Source: Candidatus Heimdallarchaeota archaeon
GTDB taxonomy: Archaea; Asgardarchaeota; Heimdallarchaeia; Heimdallarchaeales; Heimdallarchaeaceae
NCBI GenBank assembly: GCA_021399395.1
Contig: JAAFKJ010000005.1
Coordinates: forward strand, 1 to 47,428
Direction: 5' to 3'
DNA: 47,428 bases
Shown here: positions 7,255-16,106 of the stretch, piece by piece
How positions within the stretch are numbered: the stretch's first letter is position 1
Layout: each line of letters begins with the position of its first letter
Program-made: the position numbers and the translations under genes
Notes under the pieces: generated by a model
What the model was told of the DNA's origin: nothing
Seen by the model: only the letters and a program-made list of their open reading frames with translations
Database searches by the model: none

Positions 7255-8907
7255 ATGCAGATGGTTGAACTCACCAAGACTGACAAACTGAAACAGCTTG
7301 TATTTTTTAAAAGCAAACTCTATAACATAGCTTTTCTCTGTTCAAACGTTCTTGTTTTTTCTCTTACCATCGTACTTACTCAGATAGAAATTTTACGGGC
7401 AAAAACGAGTTCTATCTTATTGGATGTTACACAAGTTGCATCAAATTCAAGCACTTTTATTATTCAAACAATGGAATGGCCAGGTATAACTGAAAAGTTT
7501 CCAGTAACATTGTTTTGGGGTGTGTCTACAATCATTTTTCTCCTCAATATGGTGTTCTGTAGATTCTTTCCCAGAAAAGCAGGTCTAACATCCATCTATC
7601 TGGCGGTGAGAACCGTTATTCATCTGTTATTTAGAGGGACGGCAGTAAAATCAGGTTCAATCAGTTTGTGGAGTGCTCTCTCTACCATTGAAGCTCCATA
7701 TTCTATTGAAATTGTCTTTTCTAGAACCTATCTGTCATTACTATTAATAGTTGTGACCCTCCTGCTGGTTCAGGGGGTGTTCTTTCTAGTTGTTCCTGCA
7801 AAAGCATTTAGAAAGAATGAGACGAGTTTCTTTCTCTTTACCAAGGATTTTACCAATCTATTTAAGTTCCATCTAATCATGATGCCTCTTACTCTGTTTA
7901 TAACAGGTGATGGAACTTCGGTCATTAGTTCCTATTTGTTTGCAATAGATGAAAAAGCTGAGATTCAACTCGTTCTAACTGCCTCTTATGTGTTTTCTGT
8001 AGCTGCCATTATTATACTGCTTTTTATATTCTTCAATATCATAAAGGAACCCTTTACATTTCCTGAACAAGAGGAAATCAAAACACCAAAGAAGCGTGTT
8101 CTCTTGTTGCTCCTTATTGGAGGGATGGGAATAATACTCTGGGGGGTTTACTTCTTCTACGGTTCTCTGTTTTTTTTAGGAGGGATGGTTAGTTGGGAAA
8201 TACTACGTACACTCTTGCAAGTTGAGATTGAACCTTTTGCAGTAGCTTTTGTTCTAATTGCTGTATTTTACTATGTTAGAAAAAGGAAGAGAAAAAGAGC
8301 CCAGCAACTCAGTTCTTATGAGAGAGAAGAGTTAAGTTCTACAAAGGAAGAATTTATTCACAAACCCTCGGTACAAATCGTCACGTCGATTCTCCTAATA
8401 TTGTCTCTTTGCACCTCCTGTTTTGTTCTGCCATTGTATGTTGATCTAAGTGATTACTACTCCTTCGATTCCAAGATAGGGTTGGATATGGACATAAAGA
8501 GAGCATGTACGATTACTGAGGCACAATTCTTAGCAAACGGAACGTTCGAGTTTATGGTTTCGATAGACATTAATTTTACCCATGTCCCCCAAGACACCCA
8601 AGGATCATTTATTGTCATTAGGGAGTTGGTGGTTGATACGGATAACGACTCCTTCTATGATTCCTATTATTATCTTTACAACCTTTCAATAAGCAACGCT
8701 TCAGACACACTCACAACAAACATTGGTAGTCATCAGAATGGTTCTTCCCTTATTATTGTAGGGTACGGATTTGTTGCAGTAAGGGGGAGCGTCAATCAGA
8801 CGTTTACTGTAGGCGAGTGCCTTACGTTTGTTTTCGCACACCAAATCACTGAAGAATATTTCTCAGTAGTATTTGAACCTTGTACTACTATTATAGAATC
8901 AAGTTAG
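7255..8907 (+). CDS. Polytopic membrane protein with C-terminal extracellular domain, about 550 aa
   Basis: No family is recognised. About seven or eight hydrophobic spans occupy residues about 20-400 (for example VLVFSLTIVLTQIEIL, LLLIVVTLLLVQGVFFLVV, VLLLLLIGGMGIILWGVYFF, ILLILSLCTSCFVLPLYV). A basic linker (VRKRKRKRAQQ) lies before the last span. The final 140 residues form a hydrophilic domain with several N-x-S/T sites, probably outside the cell. Starts are ambiguous: TTG 7243, ATG 7255 and ATG 7261 are all in frame. An AAGGA sits eight bases before 7261, and the TATA box at 7209 fits any of them. Neighbours are the secreted caspase-like pair on the other strand. Confidence 0.75.
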   Translation: MQMVELTKTDKLKQLVFFKSKLYNIAFLCSNVLVFSLTIVLTQIEILRAKTSSILLDVTQVASNSSTFIIQTMEWPGITEKFPVTLFWGVSTIIFLLNMVFCRFFPRKAGLTSIYLAVRTVIHLLFRGTAVKSGSISLWSALSTIEAPYSIEIVFSRTYLSLLLIVVTLLLVQGVFFLVVPAKAFRKNETSFFLFTKDFTNLFKFHLIMMPLTLFITGDGTSVISSYLFAIDEKAEIQLVLTASYVFSVAAIIILLFIFFNIIKEPFTFPEQEEIKTPKKRVLLLLLIGGMGIILWGVYFFYGSLFFLGGMVSWEILRTLLQVEIEPFAVAFVLIAVFYYVRKRKRKRAQQLSSYEREELSSTKEEFIHKPSVQIVTSILLILSLCTSCFVLPLYVDLSDYYSFDSKIGLDMDIKRACTITEAQFLANGTFEFMVSIDINFTHVPQDTQGSFIVIRELVVDTDNDSFYDSYYYLYNLSISNASDTLTTNIGSHQNGSSLIIVGYGFVAVRGSVNQTFTVGECLTFVFAHQITEEYFSVVFEPCTTIIESS

Positions 8908-9193
8908 AATTCAAATTATTTCGATAAATTTTCAGAGAATTGAAAATTAAACGAATATGTTTAAACTTCTTATGACGATAATGAGGAGCATTGAATCTAT
9001 TACATATTTGCACAATTTTTTCTGGTCTAAAGGTTCTCTCAGTTTCGATGTAAACGACACCTACTTCTAAACCTCCAAGACTTTTAGGCATAGCACTCAT
9101 GAACATCTGAATAAAGAAAAATTGACATTGAAAGAACAATTCTAAGGTGTGGAAACCTTTTCTTTGTAATAGATGGTATTCTAAAATTTTCAA
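8891..9193 (-). pseudogene. radA: radA/RAD51-type recombinase fragment (remnant)
   Basis: The 100-residue frame contains AMPKSLGGLEVGVVYIETER followed directly by TFRPEKIVQICNRFN. This matches the RadA/Rad51 core in which QLP-x-x-x-GGL-x-x-x-x-(V/I)YIDTE-x-TFRPERI-x-QIA follows the Walker A helix. The Walker A motif itself, the N-terminal domain, Walker B and the rest of the ATPase core are absent, and flanking residues do not resemble RadA. It therefore cannot be an active recombinase. I read it as a decayed fragment, possibly left by duplication or transfer. It overlaps the end of the convergent 554-aa gene by 17 bp and abuts the vapBC remnant. Confidence 0.72.
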
Positions 9194-9210
9194 AAACCTA
9201 TAGAGTTTAG

Positions 9211-9474
9211 CATTCTACTCGTTTTTACTTAATTTCTTTAGAGCATCTCTTATTAAATCTTGGGGGGAATCAAGATCTAGAGACAATAGAGTCCTGGAAT
9301 GTAGGCAGTATATATCTAAGTAATATCAAAACTGATGAAATTCCTAGACCAAAAATAAAAGAAAACAATGTCTTAGCATTATTGAAATGGTTAGAAGTAG
9401 AAGACACTGAAGAATTGGCAGAACTTCTTGAAAGAGCGTATAATGAAAGAGCTGATTTAAAGCTTCGTTATTAG
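9211..9474 (+). pseudogene. vapB-like antitoxin reading frame without a start codon
   Basis: The frame directly before vapC is open from 9211 to the TAG at 9472-9474. It reads like an antitoxin, ending EDTEELAELLERAYNERADL followed by KLRY. The stop is immediately followed by the GTG of vapC, the usual coupled vapBC arrangement. No ATG or GTG is in frame, and the only TTG (9382) would give about 31 residues. Either the 5' part has decayed, a non-standard codon is used, or the short C-terminal peptide suffices. The antitoxin family is inferred from position and composition, not from a recognised DNA-binding motif. Confidence 0.5.
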
Positions 9475-9873
9475 GTGTGTTATTTGCTTCTAGATTCAGA
9501 TTTTCTAATAATGGTTTTAAGAAAAGATCCAAAAGCATTAAGCAAATTAGAAGAGATAAGGGATAAATCAAAAGGCATAGCAATATCATATGTCAATCTC
9601 TGGGAATTATATAAGGGGGCTTATAAGTCATCCAGACCTGAAGAAGAAATAAAAAAGATTAGTATCTTAGTTTCATTTTTCACTTTATTAGAATTTACGA
9701 AAAAGGTAGATCAAGAATTTGGAAAACTTCTAAATCAACTTAACAATGATGGGAAACCTATAGGAGTTTTGGACACTTTAATTGCTAGTATTGCACTCAA
9801 TTACAATAAAACTGTAGTTACGAAGAATGTTAAACATTTTGAAAGAACAGGAGTAAAAATTGAATCTTGGTAA
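9475..9873 (+). CDS. vapC: VapC-type PIN-domain ribonuclease toxin
   Basis: The 132-residue protein has typical PIN-domain length and motifs. These are YLLLDSDFLI (Asp7, first metal ligand), NLWELYKGAY (Glu44), GVLDTLIASIAL (Asp100) and TKNVKHFERTGV at the end. PIN toxins use these acidic residues to bind Mg or Mn and cleave RNA, often tRNA or rRNA. It starts with GTG immediately after the stop of the antitoxin-like frame, which implies translational coupling. If the antitoxin remnant is non-functional, the toxin must be tolerated, silent, or controlled by another antitoxin elsewhere. Confidence 0.88.
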   Translation: MCYLLLDSDFLIMVLRKDPKALSKLEEIRDKSKGIAISYVNLWELYKGAYKSSRPEEEIKKISILVSFFTLLEFTKKVDQEFGKLLNQLNNDGKPIGVLDTLIASIALNYNKTVVTKNVKHFERTGVKIESW

Positions 9874-10090
9874 GCGTTTTTAATAGAAAGGACATCTAAT
9901 ATATTGAACTTATTAGAAGGATGTTAAACACATGTAAAACGTCTGTAAAACAATACTAGCTGTTCTGACGTTCATACAAGAAGATACCTTATTAGAAGAA
10001 AGGAGTATTTTTGAATAAGAGCCCTGTAAACAGACGGGAACACAAGAATTACTTTTATTTTTTTTTCACTATAAAAAATCAGTATTAGTG

Positions 10091-10099
10091 TTTATATAA
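10091..10099 (+). promoter_or_regulatory. TATA box of the MoxR operon
   Basis: TTTATATAA is a near-consensus archaeal TATA box. It predicts transcription start near 10121, just ahead of the GTG/TTG start codons of the first operon gene. Confidence 0.65.
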
Positions 10100-10127
10100 T
10101 AAAATGTCACTTAATATGTGTTAAACT

Positions 10128-10134
10128 AGGTGAT
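10128..10134 (+). promoter_or_regulatory. AGGTGAT ribosome binding site that favours a TTG start
   Basis: AGGTGAT is complementary to the usual archaeal 16S 3' end. The GTG at 10130 lies inside it, while an in-frame TTG at 10139 follows 4 nt later. The same AGGTGAT-plus-TTG layout occurs at the microprotein gene starting at 41159. Confidence 0.45.
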
Positions 10135-11347
10135 AAACTTGGATGAACAAAAGAAAACTGACCAAAAAACAAGTTCAAAGAGCAAAAGTACAACTAAAAC
10201 TTCTGCAACCAAAAAAACTACTTCACCAAAAACAAAAGAAGAAAAAACCGTTCTACGTCCTCCTGTAGAACAGTTGTATGGTGATGAATTAGTATTTTTA
10301 GAGTCAATAGATAAATTCGCAAAACCAAAAAATTGGTACATTTCCCCTCATTTGCTAAGAATTTTCATCTTAGGAAGTTCTTCTAAAGACAAATTAAGTA
10401 AGAAGATCGAGACAAAGTTCTATGGTAATCCAACTTTGGTAGAAAGGGCAATTGTCACTTTAGCCAGTGATAGAGGACTTTTACTTATTGGTGAGCCGGG
10501 AACTGGAAAATCTTGGTTAGCTGAATTATTAGCTGCTGGCATTAGTAAGAGGTCCACTTTAGTTGTTCAAGGGACAGCTGCTACCACAGAAGATCAGATC
10601 AAATATTCTTGGAATATAGCTGCTGTTATTGCAAAAGGTCAATCAACCGATACAATGATTCCCTCACCAATTATGACTGCTATGGAGAATGGGCTCATTG
10701 GACGATTTGAGGAATTAACTAGATGTACTTCAGATGTTCAAGATTCCTTAATTTCTATTCTCTCAGAGAAATACATCGCAATCCCTGAGTTATCAGATGA
10801 GAATGTTATCTATGCTCAGGAAGGGTTCAACGTAATAGCCACTGCGAACAGTAGAGATAAAGGAGTTAACGAGTTATCTTCTGCTCTGAAACGAAGATTC
10901 AATTTCGTTACTATACCTATTGTTACTGATCAAAAAACCGAGAAGGAGATAATAGAATTCAGAATTCAAGATCTGATGGAAAGAAAGGGTTTAGCTAAGA
11001 AGATACCAGCTTCACTTCTAGAAATCTTGCTTGAGACTTTCAAAGAGTTAAGAGATGTCAGTCTTTCATCTAGAAGCGAATCCGATAGATTAGAATCCTC
11101 TTTATCAACAGCTGAACAAATCAGCATTTTAGAAGATGCTTTATTGCAAAATACTTTCTTCAAAGATGTTGGACCAGAAAAAGCTCTAGCTCAATCCTTA
11201 ATCGGAGGGTTAACAAGAAGATTGCCTGAAGATCTAACTGTAATGAACAAATTCTGGCATGCAGTTATCGAAAAGAATAAAGCTAAATCTGAACAATGGA
11301 AGAAGTATTATTCCGAAGGTCAAAAAACTATGAAATCATTCCATTAA
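10130..11347 (+). CDS. MoxR-family AAA+ ATPase
   Basis: The N-terminus (residues 1-40) is a Lys/Thr/Ser-rich tail. It is followed by a AAA+ module with Walker A GEPGTGKSWLAELL (about 121-134), a Walker-B-region LIGRFEELTRCTSDVQDSLI (about 190) and sensor 1 IATANSRDKGVNELSSALKRRF. MoxR ATPases act as chaperone-like motors with VWA-domain partners. It is the first gene of a four-gene operon that ends with such a VWA protein. The gene set matches bacterial operons that combine a MoxR ATPase with DUF5682, SWIM and VWA proteins (E. coli yehL/yehM/yehP/yehQ type). Translation may start at the GTG 10130 or more probably at TTG 10139, three codons in. Confidence 0.9.
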   Translation: MINLDEQKKTDQKTSSKSKSTTKTSATKKTTSPKTKEEKTVLRPPVEQLYGDELVFLESIDKFAKPKNWYISPHLLRIFILGSSSKDKLSKKIETKFYGNPTLVERAIVTLASDRGLLLIGEPGTGKSWLAELLAAGISKRSTLVVQGTAATTEDQIKYSWNIAAVIAKGQSTDTMIPSPIMTAMENGLIGRFEELTRCTSDVQDSLISILSEKYIAIPELSDENVIYAQEGFNVIATANSRDKGVNELSSALKRRFNFVTIPIVTDQKTEKEIIEFRIQDLMERKGLAKKIPASLLEILLETFKELRDVSLSSRSESDRLESSLSTAEQISILEDALLQNTFFKDVGPEKALAQSLIGGLTRRLPEDLTVMNKFWHAVIEKNKAKSEQWKKYYSEGQKTMKSFH

Positions 11348-11361
11348 AGAAGGATGAACAA

Positions 11362-14316
11362 ATGGTTGCTGAAACAGTTCTAGAAACTAAATTTGAAGAT
11401 ACATTAAGAAGTAGTACATTATTGGATATTCTCAATGATATTATAAAAGAAGAAGGAAAGAACTATCAAAAATTACTTTCAATAACAACAAAGGATATTG
11501 ATGTTCTTCAAAAACAAAAACTAGAAATCATCCCGGTATCTCATCATTCATTAGCTTCAGCAATTCAGACGAGAATGAGGCTAGCAGAGAAAAAACCAAA
11601 AATTATCTTTCTTGAAGCTTCGGAAGATTTTCAAAAGCTTCTACCTGATCTAAAACACTGTACACTTCCTGTTGCATTTCAAGGGTTTGTTAGAAAATCA
11701 AATACAATTAAACCTGACAGACTACCCATTGCTTGTTATGCAGTAAATACGGAAGCGTCTGCTGAATATCAAGCAATCAAATATGCCAGCGAGAATGCAA
11801 ATACAGAAGTTGTTTTTGTTGATGCTTCTTGTGAACAAAGAATCCTCTGGCAGCTAAAATTCAAAGACACAAAAGTAGAAGAAACGCAAGAAGCTGAACT
11901 AGGGTTAAGCAGTGAAAATCAAATTCATCTTAACACGGCCGATTTATTACCCTCAAGAGAAGAATTTGTTGATCTATTAATTTCTAAAGCAGGTGTTTCA
12001 CACTTCTCTGAATGGTGGCTGGACATCGTAGAAAACACATTATTAGACACATCTTATGAGAATTTTCGTCAAATAATGACACTCATTGGTAGTGTCTTTA
12101 GAAGATTAGGATCGGAAGATAATGTAGAAAGTATAACTAAACATAGAGATAGTTTCATGTGGAACAAAATAAAAGATGTACTATCTCGTAAGAAGGTTCA
12201 ACCAGATGATTGTATCTTTATCTGTGGTGCTTCCCATGCCATAAAGATGGTAGAAGAGTGGGGGATGAATGGTAAGACTAGTAAAAATAAAGTGGTCGAC
12301 ACATCGAATTGGAAATACGGATTAGTTCAATCAGATTTCCTTTCAGTTGATGCACAGTTTGGTCAACTACCAGGAGTAACAGGGGAAATCGATGCAAGAT
12401 GGAATGCAATTAAATCTAAAATGTACTTAGTTAAACCGCAGGATCCTTCAAAATTGTTGGAAAAATATAGTATTAGTCAACACGATCAATTAGTACGTTG
12501 GGCTATTGATGTTGTTAAGAGAGCAAGAAAAGAAGGATATCTAACTAGTCCTGCCGATAGTATAGAAATTGTTAGAACTACATATCGATTCAAAGAATTG
12601 CGGAATAGACCTTATATTTCGAAACTTGATTTTATTGAAGCAGCTACTACGTGTATAGAAAAAGACGACCCCTATTTACCCAAAATTGAAGACTTGATTG
12701 GAAAAATTTTATTCATCAACAAAATGGGAAAGGTAGGTTACCATGCTTTACCGCCATTAGCACAAGATGTAATGGATCGATTAGCTTTTCTCAAGGTTCC
12801 ACAAAAATATACGAGAATAAAGCGTATATTATATGATTTAAGGAAGGAACCTCAATACCAACCTATCTCTGAATTGTTATGGTTATTGAAGTTCTTAGAA
12901 GTAAATGTAACCCCCATTGTAGGTCAGAAGAAACTTGGGATTCAAGATAATCAAGAATCTTGGGATCTATATTTGTTCAAACAACAAAATCCCCTTATTC
13001 GACTAGCTTATGAAGGAATTAGTGTTGAAGAAGTTTTTAGAAACAGAGTAGTAAAAACAATCACTAAGAAAAGCAAACCTGTGGAAATCCTCAAATCTAT
13101 TCATACAATACTGACATATCTTGATAATAATGATTTATCTCTAAATTATTTGAATAAAATGTTATTAGATAGCACATTTGATTTACGCTTTGAAAATCCA
13201 ATGGAGCTTTACAATCTTACAATCGAGATATTAAATTTCTATAGAACACAAAAAACAGGTGTTCCACAGTGGTTCAACAATTATATATTAACCGCGTATA
13301 GAGCTTACTGTCAAGAACTTGCATCAGCTGCAGATGATAGTACTATATCAACCGAAAGCATTGCAACGATTTTCAATTTCATTTTCAAAGTTGAATCTAT
13401 TGCTCTAGCACAAGGTGCCTCTAGAAATGAACTAGAATTGGCTTTCATTCTTATCAACAGATTAAAGTTGCCTTTAGGTAAGAAAGCAGTAGTTTTAGCA
13501 GCTGAATCTCTACTCAATCACGAAAAAGAGAAGGAGTTAAAAATGATGGTTGCTAAAACTTTCTGGAATCCATTAACCATACAAACACTCTCTGACTTAT
13601 TAGCAGGAGTAGTATATGCAACCAATTTCGCACCTAATGCAGTAAACATAATAATTGAACTCCTTGATCAGTGTTTTAGAAAACTTGATAATAATTTATT
13701 ATTCCAGTGGTTACCTCTACTTATCGATAATTTTTCAGAGCTGAATAGAGAATATATCAAGCAAATCGAAGTGGTAGTCAAACGTTACTATAAAGGTTCT
13801 ACTACGGAAATCGAGAAAATGGATCTTTGGTATGATGAAGACTACTATGATTCAGTTGCAGGAAAGACAAAAGCAGCTAAAGCACAACAAGCTGCTATTT
13901 CCAAACCTGTAACAAGTATAGAACCAACTACAGAACTTGGATCCTTTTTACAAGAGAATCCTTCCACAGTTAGTCAACTAGCCATTCTTGCGGGTATACA
14001 ACAGGGATGGGATACAATCGTGGAACAAGAATTAGAGATCGAAGATGTAGAACAACCAAAGATAGAAATCCAAGAAGTGAATTATCTAGGAAAATTGATC
14101 AACCAATATTCTGAAAGTGTTAATGCTATTAAGAACCTGCAAAATGTGGATTTAGAATTTGTGGGATCTGAAATCACAAAACAAACTGATGTTAGAAAAA
14201 CTGATGTTAGAAAAACTGAAGTTAAGAAAGAGGATGAAGGAGGAGTTTCTGCTATATTAAATGAGTATGATGATACTCTCAAAGAAATTAAGAAATTAGG
14301 AGAAGAAATAGAATGA
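11362..14316 (+). CDS. DUF5682-like protein of the MoxR-VWA operon
   Basis: About 984 residues. The N-terminal region matches the DUF5682 pattern (TraB/EreA-like fold): VSHHSLASA near residue 60, then KIIFLEASEDFQKLLPDL, PIACYAVNTEASAEYQAI and TEVVFVDAS, and later DDCIFICGASHAIKM. The remainder is helical, repeat-like alpha solenoid. Near the C-terminus a short tandem repeat (TDVRK, TDVRK, TEVKK) joins a charged tail. An in-frame ATG at 11296 would overlap moxR by 52 bp. I chose 11362, which lies 14 nt after the moxR stop and has an AGGATGA-type ribosome site. Biochemical function is unknown, and operon context suggests a client or effector of the MoxR/VWA machine. Confidence 0.82.
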   Translation: MVAETVLETKFEDTLRSSTLLDILNDIIKEEGKNYQKLLSITTKDIDVLQKQKLEIIPVSHHSLASAIQTRMRLAEKKPKIIFLEASEDFQKLLPDLKHCTLPVAFQGFVRKSNTIKPDRLPIACYAVNTEASAEYQAIKYASENANTEVVFVDASCEQRILWQLKFKDTKVEETQEAELGLSSENQIHLNTADLLPSREEFVDLLISKAGVSHFSEWWLDIVENTLLDTSYENFRQIMTLIGSVFRRLGSEDNVESITKHRDSFMWNKIKDVLSRKKVQPDDCIFICGASHAIKMVEEWGMNGKTSKNKVVDTSNWKYGLVQSDFLSVDAQFGQLPGVTGEIDARWNAIKSKMYLVKPQDPSKLLEKYSISQHDQLVRWAIDVVKRARKEGYLTSPADSIEIVRTTYRFKELRNRPYISKLDFIEAATTCIEKDDPYLPKIEDLIGKILFINKMGKVGYHALPPLAQDVMDRLAFLKVPQKYTRIKRILYDLRKEPQYQPISELLWLLKFLEVNVTPIVGQKKLGIQDNQESWDLYLFKQQNPLIRLAYEGISVEEVFRNRVVKTITKKSKPVEILKSIHTILTYLDNNDLSLNYLNKMLLDSTFDLRFENPMELYNLTIEILNFYRTQKTGVPQWFNNYILTAYRAYCQELASAADDSTISTESIATIFNFIFKVESIALAQGASRNELELAFILINRLKLPLGKKAVVLAAESLLNHEKEKELKMMVAKTFWNPLTIQTLSDLLAGVVYATNFAPNAVNIIIELLDQCFRKLDNNLLFQWLPLLIDNFSELNREYIKQIEVVVKRYYKGSTTEIEKMDLWYDEDYYDSVAGKTKAAKAQQAAISKPVTSIEPTTELGSFLQENPSTVSQLAILAGIQQGWDTIVEQELEIEDVEQPKIEIQEVNYLGKLINQYSESVNAIKNLQNVDLEFVGSEITKQTDVRKTDVRKTEVKKEDEGGVSAILNEYDDTLKEIKKLGEEIE

Positions 14317-16106
14317 TACATATAAAAGAATCAGAAAGCATAGGAATTTTAACTCAACCATCATCAAGAAAAAGTGGTGTAAAAAAGGTACCATTCGTAG
14401 AGTTTCATGATAATAAAATTCAAGGAGTGGTTTCAAGTGGAAGTAGTTTAGAGAGAGTATACGTATGTGTACTTGATTTCAACAAGAACACTTTTACTTG
14501 TCACACTAATAACAACAGACCTTGTGGCGGATTACGAGGGTCTATGTGCAGTCACCTATCGAGTTTAATGTCAAATGCTGGTAATGTTGAATCAATAAGG
14601 AATCTTGGCTTACTTAATAATACATACAACCTTCGCCAAGATGGATCAGCTAGATATTCCGAAGTTTTCACACGATTTCAAGAGAGACTGAGGTTTTTAG
14701 AGCTAGATGAAACACAACAAGAGAGTATTCCAGAAACAAGATGGTTTCACTCTAAATCAGGACAAATGAAAAGTGAATCTGTTGTTAATTTATATGATTT
14801 AACTGATAATCTGGATAAAACTACTAAATTAACACAGGAATTATCTTATCTTTTCTATAATGGTTTTAGCAAGTTAATTCAAAAAGAAAAAGAAAAATTA
14901 AGTCAGTTAGCTGATGGATTCAAAAATAGTCCTTTAAGAGAAATCGTGCCTCAAGGTCTCGAAAAACTGCAAAAAAATGATTTTAACAAAGACAATTTTA
15001 CAGCTTTGGTTTTAGCAATTACGTCAGTATATGGTGCTGTCCATGATGCTCTATATGACCAAGCAAAAGAAGTGGTGGGAGAGAAAACAATTTTCCACAC
15101 TCCTGAAGATTCTGTTTCGTTTGATGAATACGATGTGGAGACAAGAACTTTACTTGATAACATTCAGAACTGGTTGATTGACTTGGCTATAAGAGGTTTC
15201 TCAGATCTAAACAAAGAATCAATAATCTCCTTTGAAACTGTTTTACAAACTATTGAAGATAATGTTGAACTAAAGAGGCTAGGTGTAATTTTAAGAGGGT
15301 TAACAAATGAAATCCTTCTTGTTCTTTCTGACACTAAAAATGAGGAGCATGCAATCCAATTAAGATGGATGGATTTATGGTGCAAAGCATATCTTCTCAC
15401 TATAAAGAAACAAGCACCAGCTAAAGGAACAAAAGTCACAGGTAAATTGAAGTTAGTAGGTTTACAGACACATGTTCATACAAATTTCTTAACTGTAGTT
15501 TTTAACGGAATTTTGGAAGTAAACAAAGAGAACATATACGTAGAGATTGAAAAATCCAAATTTATTATAGATCTCATTCCAATAGAGGAATTTTGGCATC
15601 AGATCAAAACAGAGAATGCTGTTTTATTTGATGGATTACTCACTTCTAAAATAATTTCAGTTAAAAATGGAAATCTTTTCCAAAATGGAAATCTGATCTC
15701 AGAAGATTTTAAGGCTACAGCAAAAACATTTGTACTTTCAGAAGAGGTTGAGAAAATTGTTGGAAAATCATTGTCTATCTCTAAAGCACAGTCTATAGAT
15801 CGACATCCAATTCACTTCAAAGTACCATTTGTGATAGATGAGAAGGAAATCAAGGGAAATGAGGTCAAAGTAGGAGAAAAAGTTATCCCAATACGCTATG
15901 ATCATCAACCTGTAAAACGAAAGTCAGCGTTAAATAAATCTTTGATTGAACTCCGATTTGACAATGGTTGGTATTTCAAACCATTAACTTCTATGGGAGG
16001 AACTAATCAGTTTCTTGGACAATTAACAGTGAAACCCACAACTACAGCATCTATTTATGCCCTATTAAAAGAAAGAAGTAGCAAAATATTGAGAGATAAA
16101 AAATGA
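14313..16106 (+). CDS. SWIM-like zinc-finger protein of the MoxR-VWA operon
   Basis: 597 residues. Residues about 60-90 contain TFTCHTNNNRPC, then GGLRGSMCSHL. This gives C-x7-C-x7-C-x-H and ends in the CxH of a SWIM-type zinc finger. The rest is long, mostly helical in the middle and strand-rich toward the C-terminus (KLVGLQTHVHTNFLTVVFNG). The ATG overlaps the upstream stop in an ATGA, and AGGAG lies 10 nt before it, so translation is coupled. SWIM proteins recur in MoxR/DUF5682/VWA operons. DNA or protein binding by the finger is inferred from the family. Confidence 0.8.
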   Translation: MIHIKESESIGILTQPSSRKSGVKKVPFVEFHDNKIQGVVSSGSSLERVYVCVLDFNKNTFTCHTNNNRPCGGLRGSMCSHLSSLMSNAGNVESIRNLGLLNNTYNLRQDGSARYSEVFTRFQERLRFLELDETQQESIPETRWFHSKSGQMKSESVVNLYDLTDNLDKTTKLTQELSYLFYNGFSKLIQKEKEKLSQLADGFKNSPLREIVPQGLEKLQKNDFNKDNFTALVLAITSVYGAVHDALYDQAKEVVGEKTIFHTPEDSVSFDEYDVETRTLLDNIQNWLIDLAIRGFSDLNKESIISFETVLQTIEDNVELKRLGVILRGLTNEILLVLSDTKNEEHAIQLRWMDLWCKAYLLTIKKQAPAKGTKVTGKLKLVGLQTHVHTNFLTVVFNGILEVNKENIYVEIEKSKFIIDLIPIEEFWHQIKTENAVLFDGLLTSKIISVKNGNLFQNGNLISEDFKATAKTFVLSEEVEKIVGKSLSISKAQSIDRHPIHFKVPFVIDEKEIKGNEVKVGEKVIPIRYDHQPVKRKSALNKSLIELRFDNGWYFKPLTSMGGTNQFLGQLTVKPTTTASIYALLKERSSKILRDKK

